This document shows, piece after piece, positions 10,174 to 17,807 of a DNA stretch of 64,000 nucleotides. A program made the translations under genes and the position numbers. Where the stretch lies: contig NZ_CP015625.1 in the NCBI RefSeq assembly GCF_002007565.1, positions 2,232,001-2,296,000 of the forward strand. The letters run 5' to 3'. Position 1 is the stretch's first letter. Each line of letters begins with the position of its first letter. The stretch is from Ditibartonella choladocola. Lineage in GTDB: Bacteria > Pseudomonadota > Alphaproteobacteria > Rhizobiales > Rhizobiaceae. Below the pieces are notes generated by a model. That model saw only the letters and a list, made by a program, of their open reading frames with translations, was not told where the DNA came from and searched no databases.

Positions 10174-10176
10174 TGA
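8386..10176 (+). CDS. ltrA: group II intron reverse transcriptase/maturase with HNH endonuclease
   Basis: A 596-residue intron-encoded protein: reverse transcriptase blocks (IPKPNGKERPLGIPTMRDR, then ADIAGCFDNISHEWL, GTPQGGIISPTLANM and catalytic VRYADDF near residue 276), a maturase/X region, and a C-terminal HNH nuclease with CALC near residue 507, HDHH and a C-x-x-N-L-H end. It should help fold and splice the intron RNA and carry out target-primed retrohoming. An AGGAG site precedes the ATG. The frame does not stop in domain IV but reads through domains V and VI and ends at 10176, three bases past the splice site, so the last 25 or so residues are encoded by ribozyme core sequence. Confidence 0.93.
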   Translation: MEVSENFTGSALSGKPQTWASINWKRVLQNVRGMQMRIAKATQESDWRRVKALQRTLTRSFSAKALAVKRVTENQGRRTAGVDHELWNTPERKRSAIDDLQSRGYRPMPLRRVYIPKPNGKERPLGIPTMRDRAMQALFHLALDPVSEATSDVNSFGFRVNRATADAGEQLFICLSTRRNSKWVLEADIAGCFDNISHEWLLENIPMDKQILRKWLKSGIIFKGAFQHTLAGTPQGGIISPTLANMTLNGLESGLKHYLTELFGVVRTKRLRVNVVRYADDFVITGITSELLQDTIRPWVEAFLSERGLTLSKDKTRITHIEDGFDFLGWNFRKYSGTLLIKPNKKNALSFYRTVRETVMTNLGTTQEVLIRLLNPKIRGWALYHRHVAAREVFARMHSLIFRLLWQWARRRHAKKSATWVKRRYFRSMRGSNWVFATNDGGQNSGKNVELFHIGRIAIIRHIKIKGAYNPYDRQWESYGEVLRQRRMAGRMIHRKAWSALYLSQGGKCALCNEPITEQTGWHDHHIVYRLNGGSDALSNRVLLHPVCHQNLHSLGLSVVKPALSKSSRRLELYAGKPARTVLRGGCDGNIASLPD

Positions 10177-10229
10177 ACATCAACAAAGCAGCACATCGTG
10201 AAACACAGGTACGAGATTTAACGGATGAC

Positions 10230-10436
10230 ATGACGTTGGAGTGTACTTGTTTGAAATGCGGTCATACTTATCAGCTTACCAAGCAGATGATTTGCACATT
10301 ACCTGATAGGGCATATCTTTATCTAGATGAGGTAGAAAGGCGCGTAAAATGCAAAGCCCGTGGCTGTAATGGTCAGATTGATATGATCTGGATTCAGAAC
10401 TATAATCTTTCAGCTTTTATCGGCGGTATGGCATAG
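10230..10436 (+). CDS. small zinc-ribbon-like protein interrupted upstream by the intron
   Basis: A 68-residue protein from the first in-frame ATG; the frame is open from a TTG at 10173. Two cysteine pairs (CTCLKC at the start and CKARGC near the end) suggest a zinc ribbon. Joining the exons with the intron ending at 10172 gives a frame open back to an ATG at 7782 with an ideal AGGAGG site, but the second codon of that frame is TGA. If the intron ends at 10173 the frame instead meets a TAG four codons upstream. The gene may therefore have lost its original start, or begin at 10230. It follows a Y-family polymerase gene. Function unknown. Confidence 0.6.
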   Translation: MTLECTCLKCGHTYQLTKQMICTLPDRAYLYLDEVERRVKCKARGCNGQIDMIWIQNYNLSAFIGGMA

Positions 10437-10450
10437 CTATTCAATAATAT

Positions 10451-10490
10451 ATTGGAGCATGGATACTGATTGTATTTCATGCTCCAATAG
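10451..10490. terminator. bidirectional hairpin terminator
   Basis: Arms TATTGGAGCATG and CATGCTCCAATA enclose about 16 bases, followed by TCTTTG on the plus strand. It lies between two convergent genes (zinc-ribbon protein and SSB-like gene) and could serve both. Confidence 0.75.
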
Positions 10491-10545
10491 TCTTTGTTTA
10501 CGATTCATTTTAGTAGCAAAAGCATGACGCTATATAATAATAAGA

Positions 10546-10883
10546 TTATGCAGCTTGTGACTTTTTGGCCAATCGAACAATCGAATCGGTTTTTATTTGC
10601 GTGTAGGATTTTAAATGACCTTCTTCATCGCGCATTTGCTGCTCTCGAAAAGTGCCACAAGCACGGACTAGATCGCCTGTTTCCCATTCACTTAAGATAT
10701 GTTTTTTGTCTCCTCTTTATAAATATAGACCGTATTAAAATGTGGGTCATCGACCATAATCCCTTTCCGGGATGTTTTAAGATTCGATGCGATACGCAAA
10801 ATGACAAAATTCGTTTTATCAATGATTGCTGCGATATTGCCGATGATTTCCCATTCGGCCTGATTTCTTTGTAAATGTCTCAT
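10546..10883 (-). pseudogene. SSB-like protein, split by a -1 frameshift (decayed or programmed)
   Basis: The first frame (10883 to 10692) gives 63 residues and stops. The -1 frame continues as an open frame to a TAA at 10546, containing a GDLVRACGTF motif and ending in LAKKSQAA. Joined, the product is about 112 residues and reads like the small single-stranded DNA-binding OB-fold proteins of rhizobial plasmids, in which an NxV-IY strand leads into the GDLV motif. The shift point is the heptamer A AAA AAC in the exact zero-frame phase of a -1 slippery site, with a stop codon two codons later. Alternatives are a one-base indel in the six-A tract or an assembly error. An upstream GGAG supports the start. 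Confidence 0.6.
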
Positions 10884-10886
10884 AGC

Positions 10887-11081
10887 TTACGCTCCGTTAG
10901 AGTTATAAGCGCTGCCACAATTGTGGAATCTGATATGAACATTTAGAATGATTGGCCAAGGCCAACCCATATTTTGAATAGTTATCTTTTTTAGAACTAG
11001 CAGTGCGGTTAAAATAAAATAAGAACCGTTTTTATTATGATTGCTCGATAGTTGCCGGCCCTCCTGATTCACATTGTACAT
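10887..11081 (-). CDS. hypothetical small protein upstream of the SSB-like gene
   Basis: A 64-residue frame with an AGGAAAAC site before the ATG, ending three bases before the SSB-like start, so the two could be co-translated. The middle is hydrophobic (ILTALLVLKK) but no motif is recognised. Support is positional only; the region is AT-rich and the frame may be fortuitous. Confidence 0.35.
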   Translation of the reverse strand: MYNVNQEGRQLSSNHNKNGSYFILTALLVLKKITIQNMGWPWPIILNVHIRFHNCGSAYNSNGA

Positions 11082-11093
11082 TTTTGTTTTCCT

Positions 11094-11221
11094 AATTGGT
11101 TGTAATCTGCAACCAATTGCACAACTAATAGTTTATATTTATTTAATACACAACTAATTATTTGTAATATATACAAAAAAGTATATTTTTTTTATATGTA
11201 ATTATTTGCAACCAGTTGCAA
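11094..11221. promoter_or_regulatory. cluster of palindromic operator-like sites
   Basis: A perfect nine-base inverted repeat, AATTGGTTG (11094-11102) and CAACCAATT (11110-11118), lies beside a near-palindrome TTGCAACCAGTTGCAA (11206-11221). Between them are two copies of ACAACTAAT (near 11121 and 11150) and long A/T tracts. This is upstream of the minus-strand 64-residue/SSB-like pair and probably holds its promoter and operators. The shared core GCAACCA suggests one regulator binding several sites. Confidence 0.5.
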
Positions 11222-11326
11222 AGCCCTATTTATCACTTTGTTTTTTAATGAAAGAAACGGCTTTGATGAAATGATTGGTCGCATTGTCTAGCTCTGGCAT
11301 TTCTACGTCTTTTGAAAATTCAACTA

Positions 11327-11605
11327 TTATTTTTTAGACAAATCATCCAGATAAACGCGATGTTTTGTATCATCAATTGCTGCTTGTTTTACAATTTCAT
11401 ATAACGCGTCAGATAGCGTAGGAAGCGCATATCTGTCACGATACTTGTTGATAAACTCAATTTCCTCTAAGCCTAACCAGGTATTGATGGATTTTAGACC
11501 CAAAGATTTCATCTTTTGTCGCTTAGCAGAAGCTATTTCTCTTGCTTTGCGTTTATGCTCTAACTCTTTTTTAGCTAAAAGTTCGTCCTGAGTATTTTTT
11601 TCCAT
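11327..11605 (-). CDS. small basic protein, possible ribbon-helix-helix type
   Basis: A 92-residue, highly charged protein. Residues 1-35 are a lysine/arginine-rich helix; the following segment KSINTWLGLEEIEFINKYRD resembles the beta strand and first helix of ribbon-helix-helix DNA-binding proteins, with a second helix SDALYEIVKQAA. It could bind the palindromes at 11094-11221 or be a relaxosome accessory factor, but neither is shown. The ribosome site is weak. It lies between the palindrome cluster and the two secreted nuclease-fold genes. Confidence 0.5.
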   Translation of the reverse strand: MEKNTQDELLAKKELEHKRKAREIASAKRQKMKSLGLKSINTWLGLEEIEFINKYRDRYALPTLSDALYEIVKQAAIDDTKHRVYLDDLSKK

Positions 11606-11705
11606 AACTTCGCATACAATCCAATATCTATTTTAAATTTCTAAAAAACTTTTGGTTGTTTTTTATATAGCACTAACCAAAAAAGCGAACAAATTTAACG
11701 ACTGA

Positions 11706-12191
11706 TCAAGGTTTCTTAACATATCCCCACAATCCTGATTTTTCTAAACGTGCAAGTTTTTCAGCCTCGCCATATTCTATATTTATCGGCTGGTTCTTAT
11801 GGTCTAGTGCAGATTTAGCGTATCCAGATACTATCATAGACATTCCCATATCGGTCGTATTGCCATTAAGAGTGATGCTACATATCGTCAGATAAGATGA
11901 TGTAGCGGATGATTGATAGATGCCACGGCATTTTGGATGTCCATTTGTAATCAATGCTGCCAAAAAAACTTTGGCGGCTTCGCTGCAATTTGAATCTAAA
12001 GCTAAACCAAAACTACTGTCATGACAGGCTTCAACGCCATATAAACGAACAATAACGCCGCCCTGATTCCAGCTATGGCCTGTCAGAATTATGACATTTG
12101 AAGGAACGTCAAATTCATCCGAAATATTTGTCTGACTGAATGCTGTAGATATAGACAATAAAAACAAGAAAAATGTAATGACTTTTTTCAT
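11706..12191 (-). CDS. secreted thermonuclease-fold protein
   Basis: A protein of about 161 residues with a signal peptide ending near TAFSQ, followed by a Staphylococcus-nuclease-like fold: the strand VRLYGVEA matches the family's RLxGIDAPE, and the C-terminal YGEAEKLARLEKSGLW matches the family end. The acidic catalytic residue after VEA is replaced by CHDS, so it may not be an active nuclease. Cysteine pairs suggest disulfides in the periplasm. The start at 12191 gives a clean signal peptide; 12206 is also possible. It lies a few bases downstream of a related gene and divergent from the virB operon, so both may serve the secretion module. Confidence 0.65.
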   Translation of the reverse strand: MKKVITFFLFLLSISTAFSQTNISDEFDVPSNVIILTGHSWNQGGVIVRLYGVEACHDSSFGLALDSNCSEAAKVFLAALITNGHPKCRGIYQSSATSSYLTICSITLNGNTTDMGMSMIVSGYAKSALDHKNQPINIEYGEAEKLARLEKSGLWGYVKKP

Positions 12192-12193
12192 GA

Positions 12194-12808
12194 TTATTTG
12201 CCCCACGCTTCAGCAGCCTCTGGCGACCAAATAATAGTTTTTTTGGCTCGTGCTTGATTTTCAGATGAAGCTAGATCTTGACGTAAAAGTTCGCCTTTAT
12301 CATTTCTAGTAACATATGCTGTTCCGGTACGAACAAGCAGGTCTTCCAAATTATGCGTGATTTCAGTGCCTAAAAGCCATGATTGTGTCTGACAGGTGAC
12401 AGATTGATAAGGCTGATTGGCTTGGCTTAAATAGGCACGGCAAGTAAGTTTGTGTGATATAGATAATTCCGTATCCAAATATTGTCGCGCAGCGTTTGAA
12501 CACGGTCCTTTAAAGACGTAGGCATTAATCAATACATCACTGGGACATGATGATATGCCATATAAAATCAATTGCGTATCAGGGAGAGATATGGAGATTC
12601 CTGTCCCACTTTTATAAGGGACGGATGAATTATAAACACGCCTATCAGTGATTTTACCTTTATCCATATATTCTATAATGGCTTGATAGTTTTCTTCCTT
12701 AATGGCATTTTCTGTTTTACTCTCTGCATTCGATTCAGCGTATCCGGCACATGTTAATGCTAGAGAGCTAATAATGAGAGATGATATAAATTTATGGTTA
12801 CATAGCAT
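12194..12808 (-). CDS. secreted thermonuclease-fold paralogue
   Basis: A protein of about 204 residues with a signal peptide (SSLALTCAGYAES), then an N-terminal extension and a nuclease-like fold with the strand LILYGISSCPSD in the position of RLxGIDAPE. The catalytic arginine and glutamate of the family are not visible, so enzymatic activity is doubtful. It has several paired cysteines like its neighbour at 11706. The start at 12808 follows AGAGGAAAAG. The gene is divergent from virB1 with about 130 bases between them, probably a shared promoter region. Confidence 0.6.
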   Translation of the reverse strand: MLCNHKFISSLIISSLALTCAGYAESNAESKTENAIKEENYQAIIEYMDKGKITDRRVYNSSVPYKSGTGISISLPDTQLILYGISSCPSDVLINAYVFKGPCSNAARQYLDTELSISHKLTCRAYLSQANQPYQSVTCQTQSWLLGTEITHNLEDLLVRTGTAYVTRNDKGELLRQDLASSENQARAKKTIIWSPEAAEAWGK

Positions 12809-12938
12809 TCTGCTTTTCCTCTTGCTTTTGAGAAACGGGTGAGTTAAAGCATAAGAAAAGCTGAAATACAGACCACGTCCCAAATTACTCATTTTTCCAA
12901 ACAATCAGCATAGTTTTTGGAACAAAAGTGAGAAATTT

Positions 12939-13547
12939 ATGGGACGTTTTTATTTTAGAATCGGTCTGATTTTTTTGAATTTGATAGTTTGTGTGACTAC
13001 AACTATCCCTGTTTTTGCAGTTGAAAGCAACAAAAAAAATTCAGACAATCAAATCAGTGTTCAATATAGCCATTCAATGTTAGAGCGGATAATTAATGAT
13101 GAAGCCCGTTCACAAGGCGTCAATCCGGCTTTTGTTTTGATTATTGCACAAATTGAATCTGGGTTAAATATTCGCGCCATTAGCTCGGATGGCGCCATTG
13201 GCGTTATGCAGTTAATGCCGGAAACGGCCGCTGAATTAGGTGTTGAGAATCCTTATGATCCAGAACAAAATATAAAAGGCGGAGTTCGTTATCTCAAGCA
13301 GTTAGAGAATGAGTTCAAACATCCGCTCCTAATAGCCGCTGCCTATCATTCTGGACCGCAAGCGGTCCGTGATGCCAAAGGCATCCCAAAGGGGCCGAAA
13401 ATGGCTGCTTATATTGTCAAACTTCTCAACGAGTTTTATCAAATTTATGATGCCAAAACGGCAACGACCAATATGATCAAAGCAAATACTGAAAAACATG
13501 CCAACCTTAAGTGGGAAGGCGACTTCGTTCTAAATCTCAATCAATAA
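12939..13547 (+). CDS. virB1: VirB1-like lytic transglycosylase
   Basis: A 202-residue secreted peptidoglycan hydrolase. After a signal peptide ending near VFAVES, the SLT domain shows the catalytic glutamate in IAQIESGLN, then GVMQLMPETA, the GGVRYL segment and AYHSGP. It should open gaps in the cell wall for assembly of the type IV secretion channel. It is the first gene of the virB operon, followed by virB2 after 76 bases. A second transglycosylase lies between virB4 and virB5, which is unusual. Confidence 0.9.
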   Translation: MGRFYFRIGLIFLNLIVCVTTTIPVFAVESNKKNSDNQISVQYSHSMLERIINDEARSQGVNPAFVLIIAQIESGLNIRAISSDGAIGVMQLMPETAAELGVENPYDPEQNIKGGVRYLKQLENEFKHPLLIAAAYHSGPQAVRDAKGIPKGPKMAAYIVKLLNEFYQIYDAKTATTNMIKANTEKHANLKWEGDFVLNLNQ

Positions 13548-13623
13548 AACTTGCTCTCTGCATTCAAAAATAGACATCGTTTTAAAAAGCAGCATGAGGG
13601 CTCCTTAATAACAGGAGACCTTA

Positions 13624-13968
13624 ATGATTAAAATTCAAAAGACTATCTTCCTCAACGCTGCAATGATGCAGTGTAATCGCCAAATGCTTTATCGCAATAT
13701 GGTTTTGCTGTTTCTAGGCGCCATTACATTTCTATTGTTTGTTGAGCCTTCATTCGCCCAGACACTTGAATCTATCGATAAGGCCGCAAACAATATTGAT
13801 GCATGGCTTGGCGGGTCAATTGCTAAAACAGTGGCCGGCATTGCTGTCGCAGCCGTTGGATACGCTTGTCTTGCCAATCGACTTTCATGGTTTTGGTTTT
13901 TTGCAGTTATTCTCGGTATCGCAATCATTTTCGGTCGTCAGCAAATCGTCAATATGTTTGCGGGGTAA
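13624..13968 (+). CDS. virB2: VirB2 major pilin
   Basis: A 114-residue pilin precursor. An unusually long leader with a hydrophobic core ends in PSFAQ, after which the mature protein has the short amphipathic stretch and two membrane segments (TVAGIAVAAVGYACLA and FWFFAVILGIAIIFG) of the TrbC/VirB2 family. It forms the extracellular pilus. The start follows AACAGGAG. The codon usage and gene order match the following virB3. Confidence 0.9.
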   Translation: MIKIQKTIFLNAAMMQCNRQMLYRNMVLLFLGAITFLLFVEPSFAQTLESIDKAANNIDAWLGGSIAKTVAGIAVAAVGYACLANRLSWFWFFAVILGIAIIFGRQQIVNMFAG

Positions 13969-13973
13969 GATTC

Positions 13974-14279
13974 ATGACAACGAATATACCGCTAGATAGC
14001 GAACTGGATTTTTATCCAATCGCTACCGGTTTAACCAGACCATCAACATTTAAAGGGGTTCCCCTGCAGTATGCCGCTATATGCGGCATGCTGACGGCCT
14101 TGGGCTTCGTTTTTTTAGAAGACCTTAGATTACTGCTTATCTATCCGGTATTTCATGCGATCGGATACGCTTTGCAAATATGGGATAATCGTTTCATCGA
14201 CATTTGCTTTTTGCGATTTCGCAAGGGGTGGAATGTCAAAAATGTAAAATTTTGGAAAGGAAATTCTTATCATGTTTAA
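13974..14279 (+). CDS. virB3: VirB3 inner-membrane protein
   Basis: A 101-residue inner-membrane protein with the VirB3 opening LTRPSTFKGVP and a hydrophobic hairpin (YAAICGMLTALGFVF and LLLIYPVFHAIGYAL). The start at 13974 lies five bases after the virB2 stop; frames reaching further upstream overlap virB2. Its end overlaps virB4 by eight bases. VirB3 supports pilus assembly with VirB4. Confidence 0.9.
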   Translation: MTTNIPLDSELDFYPIATGLTRPSTFKGVPLQYAAICGMLTALGFVFLEDLRLLLIYPVFHAIGYALQIWDNRFIDICFLRFRKGWNVKNVKFWKGNSYHV

Positions 14280-16695
14280 GTTCCTTAACGAATTTGAATA
14301 CGAAAATATATCCGCCAAAGAAGCGCCGGCATCAAAACATATTCCGTTCATGAGGCATGTTACAGATACGATTATAAAGACAAAAAATGATCAGTATATT
14401 GGTGTCATCAAGCTCAATGGTTTTTCTTTTCAAACAGCAGACAATCGCACTCTTAATACGCTTTTGGAACAGCGAAACACTTTTATTCGTTCATTATCGA
14501 ATAGCCGCTGGCAGCTTTATTCGCATGTGATCCGCAAACGCATAACGCCTGATTTGAACGGTCGTTTTAGTTCAGATTTTTCTCGATATATGAATGATAG
14601 ATATCAAGAAAATCTTTCTGATCGCTCAATGTATGTCAATGAGTTGTACCTGACAGTGGTCAGAAAAGCAGCCGTTGGTAAGCTTGGTATGATCGAGAGT
14701 GTTACCAATTTGCTGAAAGGTACGACAAATACTGATACAACAGCAGAATTGGAATCCGAACGTATAGCAGACTTAAACGAGGTTTTAGGTCGGTTTTCTG
14801 AGCAATTTGCAACATACGGGCCACGTATTCTGTCAGTTCAGGATCGTGATGGTGTATTTTATTCTGAGCCATGCGAGTTTTTCTATCAACTGATCAATGG
14901 TCCAGTGGATATATCCATACGGCTGCCAAGAATGGGCTTGGCCGAGTATCTCCCGACTCATCGTCCCTTGTTCCAAAAGCGTATGTTTGTTCTTCAGGGG
15001 CGTTCAGAACAAGATAGTTGGTTTGGCGCTATGGTTTCTATTAAGGAGTATCCAGCCGGAGTTGCCTCAGGTATTCTTGATCGGTTGTTAAAGCTAAATC
15101 GTGAATTCATTCTCACGCAGTCATTTTCGGTATATGAGCGAGATGAGGCTCGTGGCCGCATAGAAAAGCATACTGGCCAAATGGCAGCCGGAGATGATGG
15201 TGAAAGTGCAGTCGTTGATGAAATGGATGATGCACGAGACCGCCTTATGGGTGGGATTACGACTTTTGGCGATCATCATCTGACTGTTTGTTGTCTTGCA
15301 CATAATGTCAAGGATGTCGAAAAGGCCGTCGATGAAGTATCGACCGGCCTGTCGGAGGTTGGCATTATTCCAGTACGTGAAGACGTCAATATGGAGCCTT
15401 CTTTTTGGGCGCAGATACCCGGTAACGGCAGTTATGTCGCTCGAAACTCAATGATTAGTTCATTGGACGTTATGGCTCTATCCTCTTTTCATAATTATCC
15501 AAGCGGCGAGCGTAAAAATTTGCGTTGGAAGAAACCGATTACGCTCTTTGAGACAACATCGCATACGCCTTATCATTTTAATTTCCATCGTGCCAATGAT
15601 GCGCGGGCACCGGGAAACTTTTTGATTATCGGCCCGACTGGTACGGGCAAGACAGTTTTGCAGGCTTTTTTAATCTCGCAAATTGAACGAGTGGAACCGG
15701 CTCCTAATTTGTTTTATTTCGACAAGGATAGAGGCGGCGAAATTATGATCCGTGCCATGGGTGGCTATTACGAGTCCCTCAAGCTTGGAACACCGACAGG
15801 TTTCAATCCGCTACAGCTTGATAATACACCTAAAAACCGGGCCTTTTTGTTCCAGCTATTTGAATATCTATGTCTAGATCAGGGTCAAGAAAGGTTATCG
15901 GCCACTGATAATGAGATTTTGCAAGAGGCAATTGCAAAATCAATGGAATATTTGCCCACGCACCGGACTATGGCCAATTTCTATGATCTCCTTCAAGGCC
16001 ATCGTGTCAAGCATGCTGGAGACATAGCCTCGCGCTTTAAAGAATGGGTTGATATGGATAAGCGAGGTTGGCTATTCAACAATCAGCAAGACCGATTTGT
16101 GGGTAATGTTCGCGTGGCTGGTTTTGATATGACCGAAGTCCTTAATACCACCCGTGAATTAACAGCGGCTTCAATGTATATTTTCCATCGGGCAGAAGAA
16201 AAATTGCGTGAAGAAGGCCTACCGACAGCGTTCTTTTTTGATGAAGGTTGGGCTTATCTGAAAGACGCATATTTTTCTGATTATATTCTCGATAAGTTGA
16301 AAACGATCCGAAAACTCAACGGCATTATTGGCTTGAGTACCCAGACAGGTCAAGACGTGAAGAAAAGCCATGTCGGGTCAGAACTAATTCAACAAACGCA
16401 GACAAAGATTTTCTATCCAAACAATGAGGCTGATGAACAGGTTCACAGGGTCGATTTTAAACTGTCTGCGCGTGAATATAATTGGGTATTGAAGACGCCG
16501 CGCGAAGAGCGCTCATTTCTTATCAAGCACGGTTTGGATTCAGTTGTTGCCAAACTTGATCTCAAAGATATGCCTGAAATTTTGAAGGTTCTATCCGCAG
16601 ATAAAGACACATTGGCCGAGATGGATAGGTTGCGCGATAAGTTCGGTGACGACTTAACGAAATGGTTGCCGGTATTTATGAAAGGGGGCAGTTAA
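14272..16695 (+). CDS. virB4: VirB4 ATPase
   Basis: An 807-residue type IV secretion ATPase of normal length. The C-terminal half has Walker A GPTGTGKT near residue 455 and Walker B AFFFDEGW near residue 650; the N-terminal half is the VirB4/CagE domain. It powers pilus biogenesis and substrate transfer at the inner membrane. It overlaps virB3 upstream and shares a TAATG stop-start with the transglycosylase gene downstream. Confidence 0.95.
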   Translation: MFKFLNEFEYENISAKEAPASKHIPFMRHVTDTIIKTKNDQYIGVIKLNGFSFQTADNRTLNTLLEQRNTFIRSLSNSRWQLYSHVIRKRITPDLNGRFSSDFSRYMNDRYQENLSDRSMYVNELYLTVVRKAAVGKLGMIESVTNLLKGTTNTDTTAELESERIADLNEVLGRFSEQFATYGPRILSVQDRDGVFYSEPCEFFYQLINGPVDISIRLPRMGLAEYLPTHRPLFQKRMFVLQGRSEQDSWFGAMVSIKEYPAGVASGILDRLLKLNREFILTQSFSVYERDEARGRIEKHTGQMAAGDDGESAVVDEMDDARDRLMGGITTFGDHHLTVCCLAHNVKDVEKAVDEVSTGLSEVGIIPVREDVNMEPSFWAQIPGNGSYVARNSMISSLDVMALSSFHNYPSGERKNLRWKKPITLFETTSHTPYHFNFHRANDARAPGNFLIIGPTGTGKTVLQAFLISQIERVEPAPNLFYFDKDRGGEIMIRAMGGYYESLKLGTPTGFNPLQLDNTPKNRAFLFQLFEYLCLDQGQERLSATDNEILQEAIAKSMEYLPTHRTMANFYDLLQGHRVKHAGDIASRFKEWVDMDKRGWLFNNQQDRFVGNVRVAGFDMTEVLNTTRELTAASMYIFHRAEEKLREEGLPTAFFFDEGWAYLKDAYFSDYILDKLKTIRKLNGIIGLSTQTGQDVKKSHVGSELIQQTQTKIFYPNNEADEQVHRVDFKLSAREYNWVLKTPREERSFLIKHGLDSVVAKLDLKDMPEILKVLSADKDTLAEMDRLRDKFGDDLTKWLPVFMKGGS

Positions 16696-17795
16696 TGCGC
16701 TATTTACTCTTCATCAGTGTGTACGCATTGAGCTACGGCATTGCATCGGCTCAAATAGCAACAACTGACAGGCAGGTTGAAAATGACGTTAGACAACAGG
16801 GCCAGCATTGGCTTGAATCTGTTGAAATCAAACGCGGACAATCTGATAGTACGCGCGGTGTTGCTTGTGGCTGGGGAATGAATCCAGAACAGGCACTTGC
16901 AGAGCGTCCCGATGTTGCAGCTAAAATAGCCAATACCTGTAAAAGTGTGGGGGTCGATCCAGCTCTTGGGCTGTCAATTGCGTTTCAAGAGAGCCGATTC
17001 AATCAAAATTGTGTTGCGCCTCAGACGCCGCACTCGGGCGGACAACGTGCCGAAGGTGTTATGCAAGTGCTACCAAGCACTGGCCAACGTCTGTTTTCGA
17101 AAAACAATTTAGGCAATTACAACGGTAAAAATGAAGACCAGAATATTTTGGCTGGATGCCTTTATTTGAAAGAAGGTTCAGAAATTACAGGCAATAGCCT
17201 TTATCATATCGCAGGCGGCTATCACTCAGGCTATGATCATAAGGTTTGGCGTGAACAACAGAGAATTCCCGGCCGTTGGCCAAAAACTTTGGATTACGCT
17301 AACAAGATCTCCACGCGATGGTATCCGGTGTTTGATAATGCAATGGGTGGCTATCAAGGTGGACGTGCCGGCATGGATCAATTGCGTGCCGATACTTTTG
17401 CTTCTGGTCAAAATGGCATTGATACAATTCAAAACAATGTTGCTGTCAGCAATCAGCGCATACAGGAATTGGCATTTGCTGCCGGCACGACAGAAACAGA
17501 TATTGCTTCTTGGGATCGCAATACCCAAGCAAGACAGATATTGGGCCAAAGCATCAATGGCTTCAATGAGGCTTTAGCTCTCTTGCTTCAATATAAAAAC
17601 ACTGAATTACAAAATGGTCTGATAGATCAATCAGAGACGAGTTCGATTTCATCATTTCGTAAGAAGCCAAAACTTCCAGAAGGTCAAAAAAAGATGGTCT
17701 ATGACCAAGTCGCTCAAAAGTGGCGGGTTTTGGGAGAGGACGACGTATGGCGATATTTAGAAGCTGATGGAACTCTTGGTGCAACAATTAACTGA
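16695..17795 (+). CDS. second lytic transglycosylase within the virB operon
   Basis: A secreted protein of about 366 residues: signal peptide ending at IASAQ, then an SLT-type domain with the catalytic glutamate in AFQESRFNQNC, GVMQVLPSTG and a GGYHSGYDHKVW segment, then a long C-terminal helical region not found in VirB1. It starts at the TAATG overlap with virB4 and lies 12 bases before virB5. Two transglycosylases in one virB operon are uncommon; this one, with its extra domain, may act at a different stage of channel assembly. Confidence 0.88.
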   Translation: MRYLLFISVYALSYGIASAQIATTDRQVENDVRQQGQHWLESVEIKRGQSDSTRGVACGWGMNPEQALAERPDVAAKIANTCKSVGVDPALGLSIAFQESRFNQNCVAPQTPHSGGQRAEGVMQVLPSTGQRLFSKNNLGNYNGKNEDQNILAGCLYLKEGSEITGNSLYHIAGGYHSGYDHKVWREQQRIPGRWPKTLDYANKISTRWYPVFDNAMGGYQGGRAGMDQLRADTFASGQNGIDTIQNNVAVSNQRIQELAFAAGTTETDIASWDRNTQARQILGQSINGFNEALALLLQYKNTELQNGLIDQSETSSISSFRKKPKLPEGQKKMVYDQVAQKWRVLGEDDVWRYLEADGTLGATIN

Positions 17796-17807
17796 AAAGG
17801 AAAAATC

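Noticed and set aside
10494-10874. A plus-strand open frame of about 126 residues
   Set aside because: It is the antisense of the frameshifted SSB-like gene and has no ribosome site.
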